A stretch of 64,000 nt of DNA from Pontixanthobacter gangjinensis (GCF_009827545.1 NZ_WTYS01000001.1:186001-250000), one strand, 5' to 3'. Shown: positions 17,283-25,741, counted from the stretch's first letter. Translations and numbers: made by a program. The notes: a model not told the origin generated them from the sequence alone.

Positions 17283-18004
17283 CCGATGTCGGTATTGTCC
17301 TTCCTGTGCTGAACGAGGAAGCCGCTCTGCCGGCGATGTTCAAGGTCCTTGACGGCCTTAACCCGAAACCTGCCGAAATTCTGTTTGTCGACGGCGGCAG
17401 CGGCGATGCAACTTGTGATTTGATCCGAGGAGCCGGGCACCAACTGCTCGAAACCGAGCCCGGGCGAGCGGTCCAGATCAACGCCGGCGTTGAGGCGAGC
17501 ACGGCCACACAGATCTGCGTTCTTCATGCCGATACGGTTCCGCCTGCCGACATGGTCCAAGTGATCAGCGACACGCTGGCCTATCCCAAGATTGCTCTCG
17601 CCAGCTTCACGCCGCTGATCAAAGGTCCACAGAAGACCCGCTGGTTCACAACGTTCCACAATTGGATCAAGACTTGGTACGCACCGCTCATCACCCGCCC
17701 GCATTTGTTTGTGCGCGGGGTACGGCTGCTGTTTGGCGATCACGCGATGTTTTTCCGCCGCGCCCAATTCCTCGCAATTGGTGGCTGCACGCCGGGGGAC
17801 ATTGTGATGGAGGAAGCCGATTTATGCGTTAAATTCGCACGGCTTGGCAAAATAAAGCTGGTCCGCCGCTGGGTCGAAACTTCGGATAGGCGCATCGCAG
17901 CTTGGGGGCCGCTCAAAGCCAACTGGATTTACTTCAAGGTCGGGATCTTATGGGCTGTGGGAGCACGCAGCCGGATGGCGAAGGATTATCCAGACATTCG
18001 CTAG
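17261..18004 (+). CDS. TIGR04283-type family 2 glycosyltransferase (rSAM-associated transferase 2)
   Basis: A 247-residue GT2 enzyme. VGIVLPVLNEEAAL is the start of the Rossmann-like donor domain, FVDGGSGD and CVLHADT are the donor and metal-binding loops, and MEEADLCVKFARLG holds the catalytic acidic cluster. LGKIKLVRRWVETSDRRI is typical of TIGR04283. It forms a two-gene operon with the TIGR04282 gene. Its tail is three bases from the convergent SDR gene. A sugar-transfer role in an arsenosugar-like product is inferred from neighbours. Confidence 0.85.
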   Translation: MAGILAVTDVGIVLPVLNEEAALPAMFKVLDGLNPKPAEILFVDGGSGDATCDLIRGAGHQLLETEPGRAVQINAGVEASTATQICVLHADTVPPADMVQVISDTLAYPKIALASFTPLIKGPQKTRWFTTFHNWIKTWYAPLITRPHLFVRGVRLLFGDHAMFFRRAQFLAIGGCTPGDIVMEEADLCVKFARLGKIKLVRRWVETSDRRIAAWGPLKANWIYFKVGILWAVGARSRMAKDYPDIR

Positions 18005-18007
18005 TGC

Positions 18008-19048
18008 TCACTCCGCCGCCTCTTCCTGAGCCCCCTTCAAGAACCTAGCATCGATGCAATAGCTGATCAGCCGGTGTAAATATTCCGCGCCCGTTGGCGG
18101 ACAGACCAAACCTGTCATTTCCTGCGCCACGCGATCATCGAAATGCGGATCGCGCTGAAAATAGCTCGCATAGAGACCGGCCACGCGTTTGTAGAGGCGT
18201 CGCTCCAGCGCAGGCAATGCTGCCGGGTCGAAGCTCTCTGGTTCGACCAATTCTGGTCGGTGAAACTGCGGAAAAGCCGCGATCCCATCGGTGAACATGC
18301 CCACGGGAATGGGGCGCCCTGAAACCAGATGACAGATGGCACCGTCTGCGCGGCGCATATTCTGCGCCAGCGCAACGATCCCTGCCGCGACATGGTCAAG
18401 CGGAACAAAATCCAGCGTCGCATACGCGCGCGCCGGCATGTGCCGTACGCGCCCTTCTGCAATCAATTTGAACGCGGCATAGGTTGTGTCGAACTGGCGA
18501 ATGCGGCCAGTTACGCTTTCACCCACAACAATACTGGGGCGCGCAATTGCAAACGGCACTCCACTGGCCCGAACCAGCTTTTCTGCCGACGCCTTGCTGG
18601 CCTCATACCCGTTGGCAAAGCCGCTTTCCGGTAGCCGGTCGCTCTCGAGGATGGGTCCGTTGCGAGTGCCGCAAACATAAGCGGTACTCACATGGAGGAT
18701 TGGCATATCGCCCGACCGTGCGAATTCCACGGCATTGGCCGCGCCACCTGTATTAACCTTGCGATAAGTCTCGTCATCGAGATCAAACCGCACGGTTGCC
18801 GCGCAGTGGATCAGCAGATCGTGGCTTCCGGTCAGCCGGTCCCACTCGGCCTTTTCCCAGCCGAACAAAGGCGCGGAGACATCTCCCGCGACAACTTCCT
18901 GCGGCGAAATTTCGATGCTGTCGTTGGCGCGAATATCCCGATTATTGTGAACGAGCGCAGTTACGCTGTGCCCCGCGGAAAGCAGGCGCGCAGCGACCTC
19001 TCCGCCGATCAATCCGGCGGCCCCTGTCAGAAATATCTTCAACAGCAA
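18008..19048 (-). CDS. SDR family NAD(P)-dependent oxidoreductase of the arsenic island
   Basis: A 346-residue extended SDR. TGAAGLIGGEVAARLL holds the GxxGxxG dinucleotide motif, HVSTAYVCGT and NGYEASKASAEKL provide the Ser and Tyr-x3-Lys of the active site. It resembles the NAD-binding domain of fatty acyl-CoA reductases and epimerases (VNTGGAANAVEFA). The start at 19048 lies ten bases inside the end of arsM, so the two are probably co-translated. It could reduce or epimerise a sugar or acyl intermediate. Confidence 0.82.
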   Translation of the reverse strand: MLLKIFLTGAAGLIGGEVAARLLSAGHSVTALVHNNRDIRANDSIEISPQEVVAGDVSAPLFGWEKAEWDRLTGSHDLLIHCAATVRFDLDDETYRKVNTGGAANAVEFARSGDMPILHVSTAYVCGTRNGPILESDRLPESGFANGYEASKASAEKLVRASGVPFAIARPSIVVGESVTGRIRQFDTTYAAFKLIAEGRVRHMPARAYATLDFVPLDHVAAGIVALAQNMRRADGAICHLVSGRPIPVGMFTDGIAAFPQFHRPELVEPESFDPAALPALERRLYKRVAGLYASYFQRDPHFDDRVAQEMTGLVCPPTGAEYLHRLISYCIDARFLKGAQEEAAE

Positions 19049-20097
19049 GCAGCCGGAGCGGAAGCAGAACTTTCGCCGGCACCATCAGCAAACGGCGCGG
19101 CAATGCCGCAATCGGGAAAAATGCCGTAATGAGTGCTGAAATCGCCAATAAAGGTGAAATGCTCGGCAAAGCGCGAGTCTGCGAGCATCTTCCAGCTGTT
19201 GCCGCAAATCGGGAAGATTTTGCCTGCCTCAATATGGTGGTGCTCATCCAGTTCGAACACGCGTTCCTGTCCGCGAATGGTGCCCCTATAAATTACTGCC
19301 TGGCCGTAATCTTCGCATTGCGTTTCCAGATCGGGCAATTTGAACAGGCGGTAAGTAGCCGAATGAAAATTGATCCCATCCAATTTGGCCGCGACATCCT
19401 TGTCACCAATTGCCAATGGCCGGCTAAAAACGAGGCGCGGATCGAGGAAGCCTGCTTTCTTGGCGTGGTCGATAAAGTCGCCCCAATACAGAGCGCCCGA
19501 AAGGCATTCGCCGTGCAACACCGGATCGCTTTGCAAATGCGTAGGAACGCGGCGGTCGGAATAAACGTCGGAGAAATACAGCTCGCCGCCCGGTTTCAGC
19601 AAACGGTAAGCGGCCGAAAACACTGCATGTTTGTCGGCAACGAGATTGATCACGCAATTCGACACGATCACATCATAGTGATTTGCGGGCAGATCGAGCT
19701 GGTCGAGCTTTTCGATATCGCCTTCGACAAACATCACATTCGATTTGGCGTAGCCGAATTTCTCGCGGTGCCATTCCAGATGATCATTCGCCACGGCCAG
19801 CTGCTCGGGTGTGGTGTCCACTCCGGTGACAGTGCCCGCTTCGCCGACAATCTGCGCGAGAATATAGGCATCCTGACCGCTGCCAGACCCCAGATCGAGA
19901 ATATGCGCGCCCTCAATCGCTTGCGGGCTGACGAGGCCGCAGCCGTAGTAACGCGCTCGCACTTCCTCATGAACGTTCATCATTGCGTCCATAATGGCTG
20001 GCGGCGGCGCTTCTGTGGTGCAGCAGGCATCGGTTTTCAGATCATCCGATCCGCCTAGAACCTTGCCATAATAGTCGCGGCTATTTTCGATATTCAT
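19039..20097 (-). CDS. arsM: Arsenite S-adenosylmethionine methyltransferase
   Basis: A 352-residue class I methyltransferase that transfers methyl groups from SAM to As(III). Motif I is ILDLGSGSGQDAYIL. Cysteines at about 25/26, 53, 148 and 198 keep the 28- and 50-residue spacings of the four catalytic cysteines of characterised ArsM (44, 72, 174, 224 in the algal enzyme), including SNCVINL and GECLSGALYW. The C terminus ends AACC, an extra vicinal Cys pair able to hold trivalent arsenic. It leads a two-gene minus-strand operon with the SDR gene and is divergent from the FAD oxidoreductase. Confidence 0.94.
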   Translation of the reverse strand: MNIENSRDYYGKVLGGSDDLKTDACCTTEAPPPAIMDAMMNVHEEVRARYYGCGLVSPQAIEGAHILDLGSGSGQDAYILAQIVGEAGTVTGVDTTPEQLAVANDHLEWHREKFGYAKSNVMFVEGDIEKLDQLDLPANHYDVIVSNCVINLVADKHAVFSAAYRLLKPGGELYFSDVYSDRRVPTHLQSDPVLHGECLSGALYWGDFIDHAKKAGFLDPRLVFSRPLAIGDKDVAAKLDGINFHSATYRLFKLPDLETQCEDYGQAVIYRGTIRGQERVFELDEHHHIEAGKIFPICGNSWKMLADSRFAEHFTFIGDFSTHYGIFPDCGIAAPFADGAGESSASAPAACC

Positions 20098-20200
20098 GTA
20101 ACTTCCAGTCCCGTTCCGGCGAATGCCAGGCCATTACCAATGACGCGAGCTTCACAAAAGGGTTCGTTTGCGCGCCATAGCCCGTTACAGAGGGACCACA

Positions 20201-21619
20201 ATGAAATTTACCCATGATGTTATCGTAATCGGCGGCGGAGCCGCTGGCCTAACCGCAGCGGGTGGCTGCGCACTATTTGGACTGAAGGTTGCCTTGATCG
20301 AAGGCAACAAGATGGGCGGCGAATGCCTGAATAATGGCTGCGTCCCCTCCAAGGCAATCATAACGGCAGCCAAGCGCGCACAGGAAGCCCGCGAGGAGAA
20401 GCGTTACGGTGTTCAACTCGCTGCGCCTAAGGTCGAATGGGCCGGTGTCCACAAGCATATTCACGACGCCATCGCCCATATCGAGCCGCATGATTCGGTA
20501 GAAACATTCGAGGAAATGGGCTGCGAGGTTATGTTGGGGCGCGCCACAGTGACCGGCAAACAAACCGTCGAAGTTGGCGGACGCACGTTGAAGGCCCCGC
20601 GTATTGTTATTGCGACCGGCTCAGAACCTTTTGTTCCGCCAATCGAGGGCCTTGATAGCGTTTCCTATCTGACCAACGAAAACCTGTTCGAACTGACCGA
20701 GCAACCGAAACACCTCGTTATTATTGGTGGCGGCGTGATCGGCATGGAAATGGCGCAAAGCTTCCGCCGCCTCGGCTGTGAAGTCACAGTGATCGAACCG
20801 GGTACGCCGATGAGCCGTGATGACCGCGAATCGGTTCAAGTCGTGGTTGATGTGATGAAGGACGAAGGCGTCCGCTTCGTCGCGGGCAAAGGCATGAAGG
20901 TAGAAGGTAGCGAAGGTAGCATCAGCGTTCATACCGATGGCGGCGAAACAATAACCGGATCGCATCTACTGATCGCGGTTGGCCGTAGCGCGCGGGTTTC
21001 AGGTTACGGCTTGGAGGAATTGGGCATGGAGCTGGGCCGTAACGGCATCAAGGTTGACGCCCGCCGCCGCACTTCGGTCAAGGGCATATACGCCATCGGA
21101 GATTGCCGCGAGGGGCCGCGCCTGACGCATGTCTCGGGCTATGAAGGTTCCAACGTTGCGCTGGAAATAACCACCGGCATTCCAACCAAGGTCGATTGGA
21201 AGGCGTTGCCGTGGTGCACCTATACCGAACCCGAAGTCGCGCAAATTGGCATGACCGAGGAAGAGGCACGTAAGGAATTCGGCGACAAAATCACAGTGGT
21301 GAAAGAAGCCTTTGCCGACAATGAACGCGCCATCGCCGAGGATTCGACCAAGGGCCATCTGAAAGTAATGTTCAAAGGCAAGAAGGTGGTCGGCGCGAGC
21401 ATTTGCGGCAAGAATGCCGGCGAATTGCTGTTGCCCTTCACCCAAGCGATCACCGGCAAAAGCAGCAGCTTTGCGCTTGGTTCCGCAATCATTTCCTACC
21501 CTACCCGCAGCGAGATATCGAAGGCCGCAGCGTTTTCTGCCTGGGAGCCGACCGTGTTCGGTTCGCTGCCCAAGAAATATGCCGGTTTCGTCGCCAAGAT
21601 GCGCCGCACCTTTAGCTGA
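20201..21619 (+). CDS. FAD/NAD(P) disulfide oxidoreductase, mercuric-reductase/LPD-like
   Basis: A 472-residue class I flavoprotein disulfide reductase. IGGGAAGLTAAGG binds FAD, GGECLNNGCVPSKA holds the redox Cys pair, IIGGGVIGMEMAQ binds NAD(P)H and YAIGDC is the second FAD site. At the C terminus the usual HPT-x-x-E catalytic dyad reads SYPTRSE: the His is Tyr, so it is not a normal dihydrolipoamide dehydrogenase. ATG at 20201 has AGAGGGA upstream. It starts an operon with the radical SAM gene (15-base gap). Reduction of an arsenical or thiol partner is a plausible, untested role. Confidence 0.82.
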   Translation: MKFTHDVIVIGGGAAGLTAAGGCALFGLKVALIEGNKMGGECLNNGCVPSKAIITAAKRAQEAREEKRYGVQLAAPKVEWAGVHKHIHDAIAHIEPHDSVETFEEMGCEVMLGRATVTGKQTVEVGGRTLKAPRIVIATGSEPFVPPIEGLDSVSYLTNENLFELTEQPKHLVIIGGGVIGMEMAQSFRRLGCEVTVIEPGTPMSRDDRESVQVVVDVMKDEGVRFVAGKGMKVEGSEGSISVHTDGGETITGSHLLIAVGRSARVSGYGLEELGMELGRNGIKVDARRRTSVKGIYAIGDCREGPRLTHVSGYEGSNVALEITTGIPTKVDWKALPWCTYTEPEVAQIGMTEEEARKEFGDKITVVKEAFADNERAIAEDSTKGHLKVMFKGKKVVGASICGKNAGELLLPFTQAITGKSSSFALGSAIISYPTRSEISKAAAFSAWEPTVFGSLPKKYAGFVAKMRRTFS

Positions 21620-21633
21620 GCGAGAGTATCCGA

Positions 21634-22629
21634 ATGTCCGACGCCCGCACAAAAGGCCGCAACGCGCCTACCGGTCCCTCCCCTTTTCGGGTTGAGGCCG
21701 AGGCGCTGCCAGAGGCCAAATTCTCCGATCCCGTGCGGACCGCGAAGGGCGAACTGCGCGCGTCGGTTCCCATGACCAAGCTGGAAACGCTGTGGTTCAA
21801 CACCGGCACTTTGTGCAACCTTGCCTGCGCCACCTGTTATATTGAAAGCAGCCCGACCAATGATGCGCTGGTCTTTATCAGCCGCGATCATGTTGCAGCC
21901 TATCTGGACGAGATTGCCGCGACTGGCCTGCCGACTTCCGAAATCGGCTACACTGGCGGCGAGCCGTTCATGAATCCAGAATTTGTCGCAATGTTGACCG
22001 ATACTTTGGAGCGCGACTTTGACGCGCTGGTACTCAGCAATGCGATGAAGCCGATGCGCCGGCATGAAGCAGCGCTGCTCGATCTGAAAGAACGCTTCGG
22101 CGGCAAGCTGACAATCCGCGTCAGCCTCGATCATCATACGCAGGCTGGCCATGAAGGCGAACGCGGGCCGCGCAGTTGGGATGCAGCCATTAACGGCCTG
22201 AAATGGCTGTCGGACAATGGCTTTTCCATCGCGGTCGCGGGCCGATTGCTTCCCGGCGAGACTATGGAACAGGCCCGTTCTGGCTATGCAGAATTGTTCA
22301 CGGCGCATAATATCCGGATCGATGCGCATGACCCGGCACGAATGGTCCTGTTCCCCGAAATGGACGAGACCAAAGACATTGCCGAGATTACCACTGAGTG
22401 CTGGAGCATCCTTGGCCAATCACCGGCCGACATCATGTGCGCCACCAGCCGCATGGTCGTCCACCGCAAGGGCGAAGCCGCCCCGCGCGTCGCGGCTTGC
22501 ACGCTAATTCCCTATGATGCCGGCTTCGATATGGGTGCGACGTTGGCAGAGGCGTCACGTGACGTGTCGCTCAACCACCCGCATTGTGCGCGGTTCTGCG
22601 TACTGGGCGGGGCCAGCTGCTCGGCTTAG
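21634..22629 (+). CDS. Radical SAM protein of the arsenic island (ArsS-like role)
   Basis: A 331-residue radical SAM enzyme. The cluster motif is CNLACATC (Cys61, 65, 68), followed by IGYTGGEPFMNPEF, the SAM-binding GGE region. Cysteines 318, 322 and 329 in HCARFCVLGGASC may bind an auxiliary cluster or arsenic. Canonical ArsS proteins of this gene context usually read CN-x2-C-x-HCHV; this one does not, so it may be a separate family doing the related C-As step. Operon with the oxidoreductase. Function is inferred from arsM, the two transferases and the phosphorylase beside it. Confidence 0.72.
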   Translation: MSDARTKGRNAPTGPSPFRVEAEALPEAKFSDPVRTAKGELRASVPMTKLETLWFNTGTLCNLACATCYIESSPTNDALVFISRDHVAAYLDEIAATGLPTSEIGYTGGEPFMNPEFVAMLTDTLERDFDALVLSNAMKPMRRHEAALLDLKERFGGKLTIRVSLDHHTQAGHEGERGPRSWDAAINGLKWLSDNGFSIAVAGRLLPGETMEQARSGYAELFTAHNIRIDAHDPARMVLFPEMDETKDIAEITTECWSILGQSPADIMCATSRMVVHRKGEAAPRVAACTLIPYDAGFDMGATLAEASRDVSLNHPHCARFCVLGGASCSA

Positions 22630-22695
22630 CTCCTTGGCTAACTCACCCACCGTCAACTCCGGACATGATCCGGGGCTATGAAGGCAGAAAAGCAC

Positions 22696-23562
22696 TCACA
22701 AAATCCGCCCAGCCACAGCATCCAGCTTCGCCAGCAATGCTGGATCGCGCGCATCTGGTGCAGTGATCACCGCAAAATCGAGGACTGTGTCGAGCGGTGA
22801 CGCCTCGCGTTCTGCAGGCAGCGCACCGATAAACTCCTCGACTGTCCGCCTTGCAGTTTCGCCATTGGCATTCATTTGCGCGATCACTTCGCTGACCTCG
22901 ACAAAGGCCGCATCTTCACGCCAGCAATCATAATCGGTGACCATGCCGACCAGCGCGTAAGGCATCTCCGCCTCGCGGCTTAGTTTCGCCTCGGGCATTG
23001 CAGTCATACCGATAATATCGGCGCCCCAGCTTCGGTAAAGATGGCTTTCGGCGCGGCTCGAGAACTGTGGTCCCTCCATCGCCAGATAGGTGCCCCCATG
23101 GGCGACTTTGGCATCTGCCCGGGTCGCTGCCGCCGCAGCAAAAGTGCTGATCCGTTCGCATACGGGTTCAGCCATGCTGACATGGGCGACCATGCCTGTG
23201 CCAAAGAAGCTGGAGGCGCGTGTCTTTGTCCGGTCGATAAATTGGTCCGCCACCACGAAATGGCCGGGCGGTAATTCTTCCTGCAGGCTGCCGACCGACG
23301 ATATGGCGAGGATGTCGGTGCATCCGGCCCGCTTCAGCGCATCAATATTGGCGCGCGCATTCACTTCGCTCGGCGGTATCTTGTGTCCGCGACCATGGCG
23401 CGGAAGGAAACGCACCTGCACATCGCCAATCCGGCCGCACAGGATTTCGTCCGATGCCTCGCCAAAGGGGGAATTCACCCTGATCCACTGCGCATCTTCC
23501 AGCGCATCAATCTGGTAGAGGCCGCTGCCTCCGATAATACCGATGGTCCAATTTGTTTTCAT
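22696..23562 (-). CDS. mtnP: S-methyl-5'-thioadenosine phosphorylase
   Basis: A 288-residue nucleoside phosphorylase that cleaves methylthioadenosine with phosphate. IGIIGGSGLY is the N-terminal signature, RHGRGHKIPPSEVNARANI binds phosphate and substrate, YLAMEGPQFSSRAES is the purine-ribose region, and TDYDCW is diagnostic of MTA phosphorylase rather than purine-nucleoside phosphorylase. It ends 67 bases from the convergent radical SAM gene. It may serve ordinary methionine/polyamine salvage, or remove adenine from an arsenic nucleoside analogous to MTA. Confidence 0.92.
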   Translation of the reverse strand: MKTNWTIGIIGGSGLYQIDALEDAQWIRVNSPFGEASDEILCGRIGDVQVRFLPRHGRGHKIPPSEVNARANIDALKRAGCTDILAISSVGSLQEELPPGHFVVADQFIDRTKTRASSFFGTGMVAHVSMAEPVCERISTFAAAAATRADAKVAHGGTYLAMEGPQFSSRAESHLYRSWGADIIGMTAMPEAKLSREAEMPYALVGMVTDYDCWREDAAFVEVSEVIAQMNANGETARRTVEEFIGALPAEREASPLDTVLDFAVITAPDARDPALLAKLDAVAGRIL

Positions 23563-23662
23563 ACAATGATACTATCATTCCGCAGCGGATCAGAAAACCT
23601 CGAAAACCCGGCAACGAATTGGGCTCTCGAACGTTAGAGCATTATACAATCAGGAGAATTTA

Positions 23663-24070
23663 ATGAAACTGCCGAATAATGCCCATGTTGCAATCGTCGA
23701 TGGTGAAAATTTCATAGTCATGCAGAACACGGGCCAGATCTTCGAGCCAAAATTGAAGCAGGTAGCTAAGCCTGATCTGGACGCGACCAATTTCAGCGCC
23801 GGGGTGAAGCATCAAGACGATGGCGGTCAGAAAACAGGCGCGACTGACCTGACTGAATTGGCGCATGGAACGGCGGCTGCCGAATGGCTTAATTCGAAAG
23901 CGCTCAGCGGTGATATCTCGGACCTGTTGGTGATCGCTGACCCAAAGACACTGGGCGAAATGCGCCGGCATTATCACTCCGAATTGGAGAAGCGTTTGGT
24001 CGGCGAGATCGCCAAAACCATGACTGGCGAGCCGACGGACCGAATTGAGAAAGCGATTATTGCGGCCTGA
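23663..24070 (+). CDS. Host attachment family protein (BaeRF-related)
   Basis: A 135-residue cytosolic protein starting MKLPNNAHVAIVDGENFIVM, with DLLVIADPKTLGEMRRHYH and a C-terminal VGEIAKTMTGEP segment typical of the host_attach Pfam family. The family was named from an Agrobacterium plant-attachment gene but is eRF1-domain-like and found in many free-living bacteria; role uncertain. AGGAG precedes the ATG. Confidence 0.85.
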   Translation: MKLPNNAHVAIVDGENFIVMQNTGQIFEPKLKQVAKPDLDATNFSAGVKHQDDGGQKTGATDLTELAHGTAAAEWLNSKALSGDISDLLVIADPKTLGEMRRHYHSELEKRLVGEIAKTMTGEPTDRIEKAIIAA

Positions 24071-24190
24071 CGCATGATTTGGTCGCCCCGATAACACTTC
24101 TCACCGCTATCATGGTTGCATCGCGGATTCTTGCGTCGTTAGGATCCGCGTTAAGAATTTACAAACCATCCTAGGGGTATTCACGCGGTC

Positions 24191-25213
24191 ATGCGATTAG
24201 GATCAAAGATGTTCGGGCAGCTTAGTGCTGCGTTTGCGCTTGGCATTGCAGCGATTGCGCCGGCACAGGCCCAATCAACCGATTTTCAGGCGGCGTTCGA
24301 CCGATCATTCGGAACCGAGCAACGCACTCCGCAAAGCTTCGATGCTGTCTACGACAGCGGTTTTGAACGACGAATTGCCCAGATCGCTGATGGCGATGAG
24401 GGCAGGATCGGCGTGGCCGCGGTTGATTTGTCGACTGGTCAGGCGATATCGATTCTGGGCGACCAGCGCTTCCCGATGGCCAGCACCAGCAAGTTGGCAA
24501 TCGCAGCAACTTTCCTAGAAGGGGTCGAGCGGGGCAGATGGAGCCTTTCGAGCGAATTTCCTTTGCTGGTTCCCGTACGTTCCGCGAAATATTCATCGCT
24601 CAAGGCGCCCGTGCGAAAAGGGAATTATTTGCCCGCAAGCGATCTGATTGAAATTATGATCACCCGCAGCAGCAATTCGGCCACCGATGCGCTGCTTAAT
24701 GTTGTAGGCGGCCCTAGCGCCGTGAACGCTTGGATGCGCCGCAACGGGATGGACGAATTCCAGTTGACGCGCGACATCGCCACTTTGGTGCGCGATGATG
24801 GAGAATTTGATCCGGTTGCGCATATCGACGAACGCGACAGTGCCACACCGAAGGTAATGGTTCAGTTTCTGACCGGATTGTATCAAGGCCGTTTTTTATC
24901 GGCCAGTTCGCGCAGCGTGATCATCGGGGCAATGGAGCGATGCCGTACCGGTAAGCGCCGGATACCCGCTCTGCTGCCCGATTCGGCAAACGTAGCGCAT
25001 AAGACGGGTTCACTGAACAACACGTCGAGCGATATCGGGACTTTCATTACGCCAGACGGACGGACGATTGCAGTCGCGATTTATGTCACCGGCCAAGGCG
25101 CCCGCCTCAAGCGGGAAGCGCGCATCGCACAGATCGCTAAGGCACTGTATGACGGATATTCGGACGGCAGCAGCCGGAACTGGACAAACGCAGAATACCG
25201 CAATGGCGGTTAG
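24191..25213 (+). CDS. Class A beta-lactamase-like secreted serine hydrolase lacking Glu166 motif
   Basis: A 340-residue exported protein with a signal peptide ending APAQA. It keeps the serine motif STSK (Ser98, Lys101), SSN (160-162, equivalent to SDN) and KTG (271-273), plus DERDSATP matching the class A RDTTTP loop. The omega-loop motif E-x-x-L-N that supplies the deacylating glutamate is absent; that segment reads TRDIATLVRDDGE. It may therefore be a penicillin-binding or peptidase-like member rather than an efficient beta-lactamase. Terminates near the shared 25255-25284 hairpin. Confidence 0.85.
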   Translation: MRLGSKMFGQLSAAFALGIAAIAPAQAQSTDFQAAFDRSFGTEQRTPQSFDAVYDSGFERRIAQIADGDEGRIGVAAVDLSTGQAISILGDQRFPMASTSKLAIAATFLEGVERGRWSLSSEFPLLVPVRSAKYSSLKAPVRKGNYLPASDLIEIMITRSSNSATDALLNVVGGPSAVNAWMRRNGMDEFQLTRDIATLVRDDGEFDPVAHIDERDSATPKVMVQFLTGLYQGRFLSASSRSVIIGAMERCRTGKRRIPALLPDSANVAHKTGSLNNTSSDIGTFITPDGRTIAVAIYVTGQGARLKREARIAQIAKALYDGYSDGSSRNWTNAEYRNGG

Positions 25214-25254
25214 CAACAGGGCGGCGGACTAGCTTTTCCGCCAATTGGGCAAAC

Positions 25255-25284
25255 AAAAAGGGCGGCACCTTGCGGTACCGCCCT
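25255..25284 (-). terminator. Second copy of the 30-base terminator, minus orientation
   Basis: Reverse complement is identical over 30 bases to the rplL terminator at 6402-6431, including the TTTTT. It lies 23 bases past the stop of the minus-strand lipoprotein gene; the hairpin is also followed by TTTCG on the plus side, so it may serve the convergent serine hydrolase too. Confidence 0.85.
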
Positions 25285-25306
25285 TTCGTAATTCTAAAGC
25301 GAGCGC

Positions 25307-25555
25307 TTATTCAGCAGCTGCTTCAGCTTCAGTTTCGCCTTCAACAGCAGCTTCTGCTTCAACAGCAGCTTCTTCAGCGCCTTCAGCAGTTGCTTCAGCA
25401 GCGCCTTCAACAGCGTCGCCAGCAGCTTCTACGTTTGCTTCTGTGTCAGCAGCCATTGCGTCTACAGTTTCACCAGCTTGATCGGCAGTTTCCGAGCAAG
25501 CAGCGAGAGTCAAAGCGGCGCCGGCAGCTGCGGCAGCAAATACGATCTTACGCAT
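25307..25555 (-). CDS. Small Ala/Glu-rich lipoprotein
   Basis: An 82-residue product starting MRKIVFAAAAAGAALTLAAC; LAAC is a lipobox, so Cys20 is probably lipidated. The mature part is almost entirely Ala, Glu, Thr and Gly in helical repeats (EGAEEAAVEAEAAVEGE), similar in design to the lipoprotein at 4739-4981. The ATG complement ending at 25555 follows AAGGAA. Function unknown; such proteins are often small stress-related envelope proteins. Confidence 0.78.
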   Translation of the reverse strand: MRKIVFAAAAAGAALTLAACSETADQAGETVDAMAADTEANVEAAGDAVEGAAEATAEGAEEAAVEAEAAVEGETEAEAAAE

Positions 25556-25712
25556 GTATAAATTCCTTAAAACAGCGAGTGGATATCGCACGGCCGGTTC
25601 TGGCCATACGCGAAATCTCCCACGTGGACAGACTTCGTGAGTGCTAAATAATGGCAGAAATGTGTCAGCGCAATAGGCATCGACCATTTTCTGCCTTTTT
25701 TCTGCCTTATTT

Positions 25713-25741
25713 TTGATAAAGCGTTATAATCCCGCTATATT
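25713..25741 (+). promoter_or_regulatory. Promoter of polA
   Basis: TTGATA (25713-25718), 17-base spacer, TATATT (25736-25741). A TATAAT hexamer also lies in the spacer (25725-25730) without a matching -35. Confidence 0.55.

Noticed and set aside
18796-20058. Plus-strand frame opposite SDR and arsM
   Set aside because: Antisense to two well-supported genes that share an overlap and family motifs.
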